Positions 24,794 to 32,752 of a stretch of 41,115 bases of DNA are shown here, in pieces. Below the pieces are notes generated by a model, which worked only from the letters and a program-made list of their open reading frames with translations, was not told the DNA's origin and ran no database searches. The translations under genes and the position numbers were made by a program. Positions within the stretch are counted from its first letter, which is position 1. Each line of letters begins with the position of its first letter. The DNA comes from Mycoplasma sp. CAG:956 (lineage in GTDB: Bacteria > Bacillota_I > Bacilli_A > RF39 > UBA660). The stretch is from assembly GCA_000433475.1 (NCBI GenBank), contig HF993072.1:1-41115 (forward strand), written 5' to 3'.

Positions 24794-25162
24794 TTAAGAA
24801 GCCCTTCTAAATATACCTAAACCTTTCTTTTGGGTTTTATTATCAGGATACAATTTGTCTAAAACTTCGCTATTTGTATAGTTTAAATAGTTTAAATCTC
24901 TTCTATTAACAATATAAGCCTCGTTATCAATTCGTGATACAATATTTTCCAAGTTAGAATTTTCGTCAATAACTATAACATCCATATCTGGTTTATTTTT
25001 TCTGGCTATACCAAAATGGTTAATATGTGGCAAATAACGAACGACTACAGTTTCATTTTGGTCTCTAACAATTCCATTATTGTCAATGTAATAATGTTTA
25101 GCATTTACTAAATACAAATATTCAATAAAATTATCAAATTGTTCTTTATTAAATAAAAACAT
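24794..25162 (-). CDS. Hypothetical protein, 122 residues
   Basis: I do not recognise a family. The product is soluble in appearance, Tyr/Asn/Asp-rich, with alternating short strands (YYIDNNGIVRDQNETVVVRYL, in part) and a basic C-terminal tail (GLGIFRRAS). No signal peptide or membrane segment. The start ATG has AGGGGG as ribosome binding site, which lies inside a small hairpin. It follows truB by 77 nt on the same strand and could be the last gene of the translation operon or have its own promoter. Confidence 0.7.
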   Translation of the reverse strand: MFLFNKEQFDNFIEYLYLVNAKHYYIDNNGIVRDQNETVVVRYLPHINHFGIARKNKPDMDVIVIDENSNLENIVSRIDNEAYIVNRRDLNYLNYTNSEVLDKLYPDNKTQKKGLGIFRRAS

Positions 25163-25166
25163 AATT

Positions 25167-25185
25167 AAGCCCCCTAGATAGGCTT
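25167..25185 (-). promoter_or_regulatory. Hairpin covering the ribosome binding site of the 122-residue gene
   Basis: Minus strand AAGCC (25185..25181) can pair with GGCTT (25171..25167), 4 nt before the ATG, with the AGGG of the ribosome binding site in the loop and stem. Such a structure could limit initiation. Confidence 0.35.
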
Positions 25186-25239
25186 TATATAGTTTTTCAA
25201 AATTTTTTTATTTTATCTATCTAATTTAGATTAAGATAA

Positions 25240-26094
25240 TCAATTATCATCCGTATTAATTTCTAACATTTTATAAACACGATAGATATCATTTTCTTTT
25301 CTATATAAAGCAATCGGTTTATTATTATATAATAAAGTTACAATTTTGTCATCAATATTTAATAACATTTTACTACCATTTTTTACTTTAAAGTACTCAG
25401 TTGCATTTAAATTATAGGTATGATAATCTTTTAAGACAATATTTAAAGGTATTGGTTTATAATTATCATTCTTAATATCTTCTAAAGTATAAGAATCTTC
25501 AATTTTATAATTACCTTGCTTTGTTCTTACTAAGTCTTCCATGGTGGCAACGGTTTGCAAAGTCTTACCTATATCTTCAATTAAACTACGAATGTAAGTG
25601 CCTTTAGACACGGTTACTTTAAATTTTATTAAGTCATCATGATAATCTAAAAGTTCTATATTTGAAATATTTATTTCTCTGGTTGGCAAAGTTACTTCTT
25701 CCCCATTTCTTGCATATTCATAAAGTTTTTTACCATTGATTTTAACTGCAGAATAAATAGGGACGGTTTGTGTACTTGAACCTAAAAAATTATTTAAGAC
25801 TTTAATAATTTGGTCTTTTGTTACTTTATAAGTGGCTCTCTTAATGATATTACCAGTTATATCGCCCGTATCAGTTTGAATACCAAGACGCATGGTAGCA
25901 ATATACTCTTTATTTTTAGAAGTTAAAATATCTACTAGCTTAGTATCATGATTTGTACAAACAATAAGGACACCAGTTGCTAGAGGGTCTAGTGTTCCTG
26001 TGTGTCCTACTTTCTTTGTATGTAAATGTTTAGATATAATGTTTACTACATCACGAGAAGTCATATTCTTTTCTTTACATACATTTATAATCAT
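25240..26094 (-). CDS. truB: tRNA pseudouridine-55 synthase
   Basis: 284 residues. Converts U55 of tRNAs to pseudouridine. The catalytic Asp36 is in VGHTGTLDPLATG, preceded by the NVCKEKNMTSRDVV segment that replaces the usual KP.GMTS. KYRATLRLG is represented by EYIATMRLGIQTDTGD. The ATG overlaps the rbfA stop (ATGA) and AAGGAAG is the ribosome binding site. Last clear gene of the rimP-nusA-ylxR-infB-rbfA-truB operon; ribF, which often follows truB, is not in the window at this place. Confidence 0.96.
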   Translation of the reverse strand: MIINVCKEKNMTSRDVVNIISKHLHTKKVGHTGTLDPLATGVLIVCTNHDTKLVDILTSKNKEYIATMRLGIQTDTGDITGNIIKRATYKVTKDQIIKVLNNFLGSSTQTVPIYSAVKINGKKLYEYARNGEEVTLPTREINISNIELLDYHDDLIKFKVTVSKGTYIRSLIEDIGKTLQTVATMEDLVRTKQGNYKIEDSYTLEDIKNDNYKPIPLNIVLKDYHTYNLNATEYFKVKNGSKMLLNIDDKIVTLLYNNKPIALYRKENDIYRVYKMLEINTDDN

Positions 26095-26444
26095 TTTTGT
26101 TCTTCCTTATGAATGTTTGCTAAAATCTTTTCGATATTATTACCATATTCGATTGATTCATCATACTTAAAAATTAATTCTGGGGTATTACGAATTTCAA
26201 TCTTTGATGATAAACGTCCACGTAAGTATTTAGCTGTACTATCATTTAATTCTTTTTCTAAATTTTTATGGTCATCTTGTTCTAGGCTAGTAAAATATAC
26301 CTTACAAAAGGATAAGTCGTTAGTAACTTCACAAGCTGTAATAGTTATAGCTTTTAAAATAGAATCACGACTTTCTTCTAAGATTATCTCACATAGGGCT
26401 TTTTGAATGTTACTAGATATTCTTTTTTGTTTTACTTGGTTCAT
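26091..26444 (-). CDS. rbfA: Ribosome-binding factor A
   Basis: 117 residues, a single KH-like domain protein needed for 16S rRNA maturation in the 30S subunit. Family features: an N-terminal RISSNIQKALCEIIL, SFCKVYFTSLE for the V.VYVS strand, LRGRLSSKIEIRNTPELIF, and a DESIEYGNNIEKIL end. Overlaps infB upstream and truB downstream by 4 nt each, and ends in TGA, showing that UGA is a stop in this organism. Confidence 0.95.
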   Translation of the reverse strand: MNQVKQKRISSNIQKALCEIILEESRDSILKAITITACEVTNDLSFCKVYFTSLEQDDHKNLEKELNDSTAKYLRGRLSSKIEIRNTPELIFKYDESIEYGNNIEKILANIHKEEQK

Positions 26445-28555
26445 CTTTTTACCTCAACCATGTCGTAACTTTCTAGAATATCTCCTTCTTTTAAGTCACT
26501 ATAAGATTCTAAAGTAATACCACATTCAAAACCTTTTTTAACTTCTTTAACTGAGTCTTTACCTCTTTGTAAACCAGCAATGTTACCATCATGAATAACG
26601 ATACCGTCACGAATAACACGAATTTTAGAATTACTCTTAATTAAACCGTCTGTTACATAAGAACCAGCGATTTTGCCGACTTTAGAGAAGGTAAATATTT
26701 TACGAACTTCAGCACGTCCAAAGATTTTTTCTTCAAATTCAGGATCAAGCATTCCTTGCATTGCAGCTTCCATATCTTCTATAGCTTTATAGATAATGTT
26801 ATACAAACGAATATCAACACTGTATTCTTTAGCCATTTCTTTTGTTTGTGGAGATGGAGCAACATTAAAGCCAATAATTATAGCATTAGATGCATTAGCT
26901 AAAACAACATCACTTTCGGTAATTGTACCAATATCACTACGAATGATATTTATCTTAACACCTTTAACTTCAATCTTTTGTAATGAATTTTTTAAAGCTT
27001 CTTCACTACCTTTAACATCAGTTTTTAGGATAATGTTAATTTCTTTTGTACCTTCATCAATGGCTTGAAATAAGGAATCTAAAGAAATATTTTCTTTTTT
27101 AAACTTTTGATCACGAGCAATTAATTTACGTTTTTCGGCTACTTCTTTAGCTTGAGTTTCTGATTCAAAGCTCATGAATTTATCACCAGCTTCAGGGTTG
27201 CCTTGAAGACCAGTAATTTCAACAGGAGTTGAAGGTCCAGCACTTACAACATCTTGACCTAAGTCATTTTTCATTGTTCTTACTTTACCATAGTTAGTAC
27301 CAATAACAATTGGGTCGCCAATTCTTAGTGTACCATTTTGAATTAGGATAGAAGCAACACCCCCAACATGTTTATCTAATTTAGATTCAATTACGGAACC
27401 TACAGCATATCGATTTGGATTAGCTTTTAAGTCTAACATTTCGGCAGTAGCAAGAATTGTTTCTAGTAACTCATCAATATTTTGACCTGTTTGAGCAGAA
27501 ATTTTAACAAATGGATATTCGCCACCCCATTCTTCAGGAGTAATATTTAAGGCTGCCATTTCTTCCATAACTTTGTTTGGATTAGCATCTGGTTTATCCA
27601 TTTTATTAACAGCAACAATAATAGGTACTTTAGCAGCTTTAGCATGGTCTATAGCTTCTTTAGTTTGTGGCATAACACCATCATCAGCCGCTACAATGAT
27701 AATAACTATATCCGTTACACTAGTACCACGAGCACGCATGGCAGTAAAGGCAGCATGTCCTGGAGTATCAATAAATGTAATTGGTTCACCATTATGAACT
27801 ATTTGATAGGCACCGATTGCTTGGGTAATTCCACCTGATTCAGTAGAAACAACTTTGGAATGACGTATTGTATCTAATAGAGTTGTTTTACCGTGGTCAA
27901 CATGTCCCATAATAGTAACAACGGGAGGTCTTTTTACTAAATCTTCTTTAGAATCTACTATTTCATATTCTTCAAAGTTAGTAATATCTTGAGTAGTATC
28001 TCTTTTTAAAACTTTATTATATTCTAAAGATACAACCTCAGCATCTTCAAAACTAATTGGCATAGTTAAATTAGACATAATACCATTAGTCATTAATTTA
28101 GTAATTAGGTTAGCAGCACTACAACCAATAGCCTCAGCTAAAGCACCAACTGTCATATTTTCATGGTATAAAATGATGTTATCTTCTTTAGCATTCTTCT
28201 TTAATTTAGATTTATTTTTATACATTTCTTTTCTTTTATTTAAGAATTCAGCTTTGGAAGAGGCTATTTCACTTTTTTTCTTTAATTTTTGTTTTTTATC
28301 ACCAGATTGGTAAGATTTTTTGATGTTTGCAGTTTCCATAATGTCTTCTACAGCCTCATCAATTACATCTTCTTCTTCTAGTGATGTATCATCAGCAGTC
28401 GATATTAGATTAATGGCATTGTCTAAAATAATAATATCATCATCACTTAACTCTGAATCACCACTTTTTACTTTAATTCCTAATTCTTCACACTTTTTTA
28501 AAATTTCAGCAACTGTATGATTGGTGTCATTTGCATATTCTTTAACAGTCATCAT
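26441..28555 (-). CDS. infB: Translation initiation factor IF-2
   Basis: 704 residues. A short N-terminal region (about 1-205) with an IF2_N-type helix segment, then the GTPase domain with P-loop GHVDHGKT (217-224), DTPGHAAF, and NKMD, then domains II-IV with the conserved GLQGNPEAGD and the C-terminal fMet-tRNA-binding domain. It brings initiator tRNA to the ribosome. The N-terminal part is short, as in other small-genome Bacilli and Mollicutes. GAGGTG is the ribosome binding site; two consecutive ATG codons make the exact start uncertain by one residue. Confidence 0.98.
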   Translation of the reverse strand: MMTVKEYANDTNHTVAEILKKCEELGIKVKSGDSELSDDDIIILDNAINLISTADDTSLEEEDVIDEAVEDIMETANIKKSYQSGDKKQKLKKKSEIASSKAEFLNKRKEMYKNKSKLKKNAKEDNIILYHENMTVGALAEAIGCSAANLITKLMTNGIMSNLTMPISFEDAEVVSLEYNKVLKRDTTQDITNFEEYEIVDSKEDLVKRPPVVTIMGHVDHGKTTLLDTIRHSKVVSTESGGITQAIGAYQIVHNGEPITFIDTPGHAAFTAMRARGTSVTDIVIIIVAADDGVMPQTKEAIDHAKAAKVPIIVAVNKMDKPDANPNKVMEEMAALNITPEEWGGEYPFVKISAQTGQNIDELLETILATAEMLDLKANPNRYAVGSVIESKLDKHVGGVASILIQNGTLRIGDPIVIGTNYGKVRTMKNDLGQDVVSAGPSTPVEITGLQGNPEAGDKFMSFESETQAKEVAEKRKLIARDQKFKKENISLDSLFQAIDEGTKEINIILKTDVKGSEEALKNSLQKIEVKGVKINIIRSDIGTITESDVVLANASNAIIIGFNVAPSPQTKEMAKEYSVDIRLYNIIYKAIEDMEAAMQGMLDPEFEEKIFGRAEVRKIFTFSKVGKIAGSYVTDGLIKSNSKIRVIRDGIVIHDGNIAGLQRGKDSVKEVKKGFECGITLESYSDLKEGDILESYDMVEVKR

Positions 28556-28572
28556 AAAGTACCACCTCTTTC

Positions 28573-28824
28573 TTATATATATTTTTCTATTTCTTCATAG
28601 ATACTTTCTGGTATTTCTAATTCTAAAGCTCTATCTAAGGCTTTATTTTTCTTAGCTATTTCTAAAACTTCTTTAGATTTGGTAATGTAAGCCCCTTTGC
28701 CGTTTAGTTTGCCAGTTGTATCAACTTGAATCTCGCCAGTCGGTGTTTTTACAATTCTTAAAAGATTTCTTTTTTCTTCCCTATTTCTTGTAACAACACA
28801 CATTCTCAAAGGAACTTTTTTCAT
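28573..28824 (-). CDS. ylxR: YlxR family protein (RNase P modulator type)
   Basis: 83 residues, the normal size. Family signature RMCVVTRNREEKRNLLRIVK near the N-terminus and the GRGAY-type NGKGAYI. In B. subtilis the family member was linked to RNase P activity (renamed RnpM), as I recall. It starts at the last base of the nusA stop (TAATG) and precedes infB by 17 nt. The ribosomal-protein-like ylxQ that normally sits between ylxR and infB is missing. Confidence 0.95.
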   Translation of the reverse strand: MKKVPLRMCVVTRNREEKRNLLRIVKTPTGEIQVDTTGKLNGKGAYITKSKEVLEIAKKNKALDRALELEIPESIYEEIEKYI

Positions 28825-29966
28825 TATTTATTTCCTTCTTTTTGGATATCTTCCATAGTTTTAACTTCGATTTTATATCTTGTTAATTTACTAGCAAGTC
28901 TAACATTAATAGCTTTACGACCGATAGCAAGTTTTAAGTTATCTTCTGTTACAATAGCAAGAGCTTCTTTCTTCTCTTCATCTTTAATAGATACGATAAC
29001 ATCTTTAGCTGGAGCCATAGCATTTTTAATGAATTCGGCTGGGTCATTGCTGTATTTAACTAGATCTACTTTTTCACCATTAAGTTCTCTTAAAATATTA
29101 CCAATTCGGCTGCCTCTAGCACCGATGCATGCACCAATTGGATCAATTTTATCATTTGTTGAGTAAACAGCAACTTTAGAACGAATGCCTGGTTCTCTAG
29201 CTACTTGGTATAAGATTACTGTACCATCAGCAAGTTCAGGAATTTCACTTTCAAATAATCTCTTTACAAAACCATAATGTTTTCTTGATAGAAGAATAAG
29301 TGGTCCTTTTGTTCCAGCTTCAACTTTAGTAACATATACTTTAATTTGAGAACCCATTTTAACGGTTTCACCTGGTATCATTTCACTCTTTGGTAAAATG
29401 CCACGAGCACGTCCAAAGTCAACATAGTAATTTCTTTGGTCTTCCATAGCAAGCATACCCACTAACATTTCATCTTGTTTATCACCAAATTCACTTACGA
29501 TAGATTCTTTTTCTGCTTCTCTAATTCTTTGAGTAACTACTTGTTTAGCAGCTCCAGCAGCAACGCGACCAAAGTCATGAGGTGTTACTTCTTTTTCAAT
29601 TGTATCGCCAACTTTAATATCTGGGTCAATTTCTTTAGCTTCTTCAAGTAACATTTGAGCATCAGGATTAATCTCTGGTGGAATTTCTACTTCATTTCCT
29701 TCTTCATCAGTTTCATAAGTTGAATCAATATAATCATCAACAACGACGTAATAACTAATTACTTTAAATTTACCTGTAAGTTCATCAAAATCAACACGAA
29801 CATTAGTTCTTGAATCATAATTTTTCTTATAGGCAGTCATTAGGGCTTGTTTCATTGCATCGATAATTAAATCTTTAGATATCCCCTTTTCTTCAGTTAC
29901 TAGATTTAGGGCTTTTAAAAATTCTAAACCACTATCTACCATTTTTTCTGTTTCTTTCTTTCTCAT
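28824..29966 (-). CDS. nusA: Transcription termination/antitermination factor NusA
   Basis: 380 residues, the length of Gram-positive NusA without the C-terminal repeats of Proteobacteria. N-terminal RNA-polymerase-binding domain, S1 domain (about 130-205), and two KH domains, with ACIGARGSRIGNILRELNGE and the second IGRKAINVRLAS. It promotes pausing and intrinsic termination. The start ATG at 29966 has GGAG 7 nt upstream. A hairpin in the rimP leader upstream may be a NusA-responsive attenuator. Confidence 0.97.
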   Translation of the reverse strand: MRKKETEKMVDSGLEFLKALNLVTEEKGISKDLIIDAMKQALMTAYKKNYDSRTNVRVDFDELTGKFKVISYYVVVDDYIDSTYETDEEGNEVEIPPEINPDAQMLLEEAKEIDPDIKVGDTIEKEVTPHDFGRVAAGAAKQVVTQRIREAEKESIVSEFGDKQDEMLVGMLAMEDQRNYYVDFGRARGILPKSEMIPGETVKMGSQIKVYVTKVEAGTKGPLILLSRKHYGFVKRLFESEIPELADGTVILYQVAREPGIRSKVAVYSTNDKIDPIGACIGARGSRIGNILRELNGEKVDLVKYSNDPAEFIKNAMAPAKDVIVSIKDEEKKEALAIVTEDNLKLAIGRKAINVRLASKLTRYKIEVKTMEDIQKEGNK

Positions 29967-29968
29967 AT

Positions 29969-30223
29969 TTATACTCCTCTTTCTTTACTTATAACATCAA
30001 GAATATATGACTCATCAATGAAATCCATTTTATCAACAATTGGATTAATAATATTAGTTGCTAAAACTATTTCATCTAAGTCAATACCATTTACTTTATC
30101 AAGTTCTATTGTTAAAAAATTGTAGTTATTTTCTTTATGATAGCAAACATCAGTTACAATTATCTCTTTAGAAGATAATGCTTCCTCAACATTTTTTCTT
30201 AATTTTTCTAACTCTTTTTCCAT
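29969..30223 (-). CDS. rimP: RimP-like ribosome maturation factor, N-terminal domain only
   Basis: 84 residues from the ATG at 30223, chosen because AGAGGT lies just upstream; a longer frame reaches 30283 with no ribosome binding site. The sequence covers the RimP N-terminal domain: VTDVCYHKENNYNFLTIELD, GIDLDEIVLAT, then IDESYILDVISKERGV, matching the DCE..S..IS..LD......YLEVSSPG pattern. It then stops, so the C-terminal SH3-like domain of canonical RimP (about 150 residues in total) is absent. The next gene, nusA, starts 2 nt later, and no remnant fits between. Identity rests on position and weak sequence similarity. Confidence 0.75.
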   Translation of the reverse strand: MEKELEKLRKNVEEALSSKEIIVTDVCYHKENNYNFLTIELDKVNGIDLDEIVLATNIINPIVDKMDFIDESYILDVISKERGV

Positions 30224-30276
30224 ATTACCTCTTTTTAGTTTTATTACTAGCAAGTATTTTTTATTCGTTAGTAATA

Positions 30277-30324
30277 GCCCCACTGTTTTTTATAAAATTA
30301 AAAGTGGGAATTTTACTGCCCACT
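30277..30324 (-). promoter_or_regulatory. Attenuator-like leader of the rimP-nusA operon
   Basis: Minus-strand AGTGGG (30324..30319) pairs with CCCACT (30308..30303), followed by TTTAATTTTAT, a terminator-like hairpin about 15 nt after the predicted transcription start. A second AGTGGGGC (30284..30277) further on could pair with the same CCCACT, giving an alternative fold. A comparable hairpin in the B. subtilis ylxS(rimP)-nusA leader mediates NusA autoregulation, as I recall. Confidence 0.65.
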
Positions 30325-30339
30325 CAAATCTGTAATTTT

Positions 30340-30367
30340 ATTATAGCATAATTCTTAGTATTTTCAA
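30340..30367 (-). promoter_or_regulatory. Promoter of the rimP-to-truB operon
   Basis: Minus strand TTGAAA (30367..30362), 16-nt spacer, TATAAT (30345..30340) with TGC before it (extended -10). Confidence 0.75.
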
Positions 30368-30479
30368 TATTTTTAGCTAAGTTTTTAGGTTCATAAGAAC
30401 TTTTTTATTTAATTATTCTTAACACTTTTATTATTTAAATTATACTTATTTGCAATAAAATTTAAGAAAGATAATTTAA

Positions 30480-30504
30480 AATTAAAAACAGCTAATTTTA
30501 GCTG
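30480..30504 (-). terminator. Intrinsic terminator after the DUF2179-type gene
   Basis: Minus-strand CAGCT (30504 region..30500) with AAAATT loop and AGCTG, followed by TTTTTAATTTT. It begins 3 nt after the stop codon at 30507. Confidence 0.8.
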
Positions 30505-30506
30505 CC

Positions 30507-31022
30507 TTACTTTACAAAACCATTATAAATATTTTGTGTTTCTCTTAAAGTTATAAAAGCTTTTTCATCTATCTTCTTAATTAAGTTAGTTAATTCTTTT
30601 ATATTTTTATTTTTTACTTCCATAAGAAGTAATTTCTTTTCTTTATTATCATAGGTATCATAAACATCAATAATGGTAACTCCATAACCAGATTTTCTAA
30701 TTTTTTCTAAATTAGTTTTACTGGCTTTACTGGTAATTACTTGAATAGAAGTATTACCTTTTATAACTTTTCTACTTAAAGTAGTTCCAATAAAGGTTCC
30801 AGTTGCATATCCTAGGGAATAACTAATGGGAACAAAAATACTAGTTAAAGGGGTATTTAAGGCACTTCTTGCTACATAGTACCAAATAAAAACCTCAAAA
30901 AAAGCAAGAACAGACGCTGCAAATTTTTGACCTTTTACAGAAATTACTGTTCTTACTGTTCCAATACTTACATCAAGTATTCTTCCCAAAAATATTTTTA
31001 TACATACTAGAAGTGCTGCCAT
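30507..31022 (-). CDS. UPF0316/DUF2179-type membrane protein
   Basis: 171 residues. Three hydrophobic segments (about 5-22, 33-52, 60-82) with the family-like LGRILDVSIGTVRTV and FFEVFIWYYVARSAL, then a cytoplasmic DUF2179-type domain (about 90-165) with GVTIIDVYDTYDNKEKKLLL. Function in this family is not established. The start (AGGAC as ribosome binding site) is 9 nt after the zinc-ribbon gene, so the two form an operon. Confidence 0.88.
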   Translation of the reverse strand: MAALLVCIKIFLGRILDVSIGTVRTVISVKGQKFAASVLAFFEVFIWYYVARSALNTPLTSIFVPISYSLGYATGTFIGTTLSRKVIKGNTSIQVITSKASKTNLEKIRKSGYGVTIIDVYDTYDNKEKKLLLMEVKNKNIKELTNLIKKIDEKAFITLRETQNIYNGFVK

Positions 31023-31031
31023 AAAAAAGTC

Positions 31032-31310
31032 CTATCTACGGATTAGTGCTACTCCTATTATAAAAGCAATTAATAATACTACTGCTACTATAAATAAAGC
31101 ATATCCTATTATATTAGTATTACTTTTTTCTTCATTTTTATTCATTATATTTCTGCTACGAATAGCATCTAATCTATCCATGTAAGCACTATTATTATTT
31201 TTTAGACCTTTTCTTATTTCTAGTTGTCTATTATCCATCATAGCCCCACAGTTTGGACATAGGGCACTATTGGAAGATAAGGCATGGCCACATTTTTTAC
31301 AATTATACAT
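31032..31310 (-). CDS. Zinc-ribbon membrane protein
   Basis: 92 residues. An N-terminal zinc ribbon with two CxxC pairs (CKKCG at 4-8 and CPNCG at 18-22), a polar linker, and one C-terminal membrane helix (about 67-89) ending in RR, so the ribbon faces the cytoplasm. Such small zinc_ribbon_2 proteins are common in Firmicutes and their roles are mostly unknown. It is co-transcribed with the DUF2179-type gene. Confidence 0.85.
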   Translation of the reverse strand: MYNCKKCGHALSSNSALCPNCGAMMDNRQLEIRKGLKNNNSAYMDRLDAIRSRNIMNKNEEKSNTNIIGYALFIVAVVLLIAFIIGVALIRR

Positions 31311-31392
31311 ATTATCACCACTTTAATGGTACCATAAACAACATGAATTTACTAGATAGGAATTTTAGTTGTTATAACAATAATTTTTCTAA

Positions 31393-31908
31393 CTAGTCTG
31401 TACTATCTTCAATAAAAGTCTTAGATTTATGAGGTTCATCTCGAAGTAAATCTAAATAATTTTGTTGTCTTAAAGCTTCATATAAAACAATGGCAACCGT
31501 ATTAGAAAGATTTAAAGCTCGAACTTTATCGGTCATTGGAATACGCATACATTTGTCTATGTAAGGCTTTAATATCTTTGGAGGAATACCCGTAGATTCT
31601 TTACCAAAAAAGAAATAAATATTTTCATCTGGATTGGAATAATCAAAAGATGTATGAGGTTTATGACCATATCTAGTTAAAAAATAATAAGTTCCTTTAT
31701 TTTTCTCAAAGAATTCTTCAATATTTTCATAAACAGTATAATCGCAGTATTGAATGTAATTAACTCCACTTCTTTTTATATATTTTTCATCTAGAGAAAA
31801 ACCTAATGGTTTAATTAAGTGCAATTTTGTATGTGTAGCTACACAAGTACGCATAATATTACCCGTATTTTGAGGTATTTCTGGTTCAAATAAAACTATA
31901 TTTAACAT
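31393..31908 (-). CDS. trmL: tRNA (cytidine/uridine-34 2'-O)-methyltransferase TrmL
   Basis: 171 residues of a SPOUT methyltransferase. N-terminal MLNIVLFEPEIPQNTGNIMR, the FFFGKESTGIP loop of the trefoil knot, and RALNLSNTVAIVLYEALRQ at the C-terminus are diagnostic of TrmL (formerly CspR/YibK). It methylates the wobble ribose of leucine tRNAs. The gene follows dCMP deaminase after 72 nt on the same strand. Confidence 0.96.
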   Translation of the reverse strand: MLNIVLFEPEIPQNTGNIMRTCVATHTKLHLIKPLGFSLDEKYIKRSGVNYIQYCDYTVYENIEEFFEKNKGTYYFLTRYGHKPHTSFDYSNPDENIYFFFGKESTGIPPKILKPYIDKCMRIPMTDKVRALNLSNTVAIVLYEALRQQNYLDLLRDEPHKSKTFIEDSTD

Positions 31909-31980
31909 ATTAACACTTCTTTCTTTATTAAAATTTTAATTTAAATTATCTAACCTTAATTTATCTACTTTATTATTTTA

Positions 31981-32619
31981 CTACATATTGGTTGATTTTG
32001 TTGCTAATTTTAAGCTTTTATCGTGTTCTTTAACTTCTTCTTGCGGGATTATTGTTCTGTTTTCTAATATAGATTTAACTATTATCATTTTAGCTCTATC
32101 GGTTATAGAGTATTCCCTTAGAGTAATTTTAGGTAATCTTTCATTTCTATTATGAACATTTACCATGTAACGAGAACCAACGCAAGTATCTTTGACAAAA
32201 TTATGATTGTCAAGGTAAATTATTTCGGTAATGCCACTTTGAATTATAGCTTTCATACATTCATTACAAGGAAATAATGTAGTATAAATTTTAGCACCTT
32301 TAAGTAGGGACTTATCATTATTATATCCCAAAATAGCATTTAGTTCAGCATGAACAACATAGGCATATTTAGTGTTTAAAAATCCTCCTTCTTTATTCCA
32401 TGGCATAGCATCATCATTAATACCTATAGGAGCCCCATTATATCCTGTTGATAAAATACGATTGTCTTTGGAAACGATAACTGCTCCTACTTGGCGATCA
32501 GGGTCTTTAGATCTTAAAGATGTCATTATAGCAAATGTGGCAAAATAATCATCCCAATTTATGTGATTTAAATTATTAATTTTAGATGTTTGAATTACTG
32601 GTTCGTTATTTTCTTTCAT
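31981..32619 (-). CDS. Deoxycytidylate (dCMP) deaminase, ComEB type
   Basis: 212 residues. Zinc site with His90-Ala-Glu92 (HAELNAI) and Cys118/Cys121 (PCNEC), plus MTSLRSKDPDRQVGAVIV and GYNGAP. It converts dCMP to dUMP for dTTP synthesis. N- and C-terminal extensions make it longer than the usual 150-190 residues. The start codon lacks a close ribosome binding site: AGAAAGG lies 33 nt upstream with a 16-nt hairpin in between, and no in-frame start codon intervenes. Confidence 0.93.
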   Translation of the reverse strand: MKENNEPVIQTSKINNLNHINWDDYFATFAIMTSLRSKDPDRQVGAVIVSKDNRILSTGYNGAPIGINDDAMPWNKEGGFLNTKYAYVVHAELNAILGYNNDKSLLKGAKIYTTLFPCNECMKAIIQSGITEIIYLDNHNFVKDTCVGSRYMVNVHNRNERLPKITLREYSITDRAKMIIVKSILENRTIIPQEEVKEHDKSLKLATKSTNM

Positions 32620-32631
32620 ATTTTGTTTTAG

Positions 32632-32655
32632 AAGTCTTAAAAGACTTTTCCTTTC
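32632..32655 (-). promoter_or_regulatory. Ribosome binding site followed by 16-nt hairpin ahead of dCMP deaminase
   Basis: Minus strand GAAAGG (about 32655..32650), then AAGTCT-TTTA-AGACTT (32647..32632), a 6-bp stem with tetraloop, then 12 nt to the ATG. The same layout and hairpin size as ahead of asnB. Confidence 0.45.
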
Positions 32656-32694
32656 TATAAATTTTATATTTTAACTTTTTAAGTGCTTGTCATA

Positions 32695-32724
32695 TTGTAT
32701 CATAAAAATAATATATGTTATACT
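32695..32724 (+). promoter_or_regulatory. Promoter of the cyclophilin gene
   Basis: TTGTAT (32695-32700), 18-nt spacer, TATACT (32719-32724) preceded by TGT, an extended -10. Confidence 0.65.
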
Positions 32725-32752
32725 ATTTTTATATAAAGAAAGGATAAAAATA

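Noticed and set aside
26113..28520. Several plus-strand open frames opposite rbfA and infB.
   Set aside because: Shadows of conserved genes on the other strand, without ribosome binding sites or recognisable domains.
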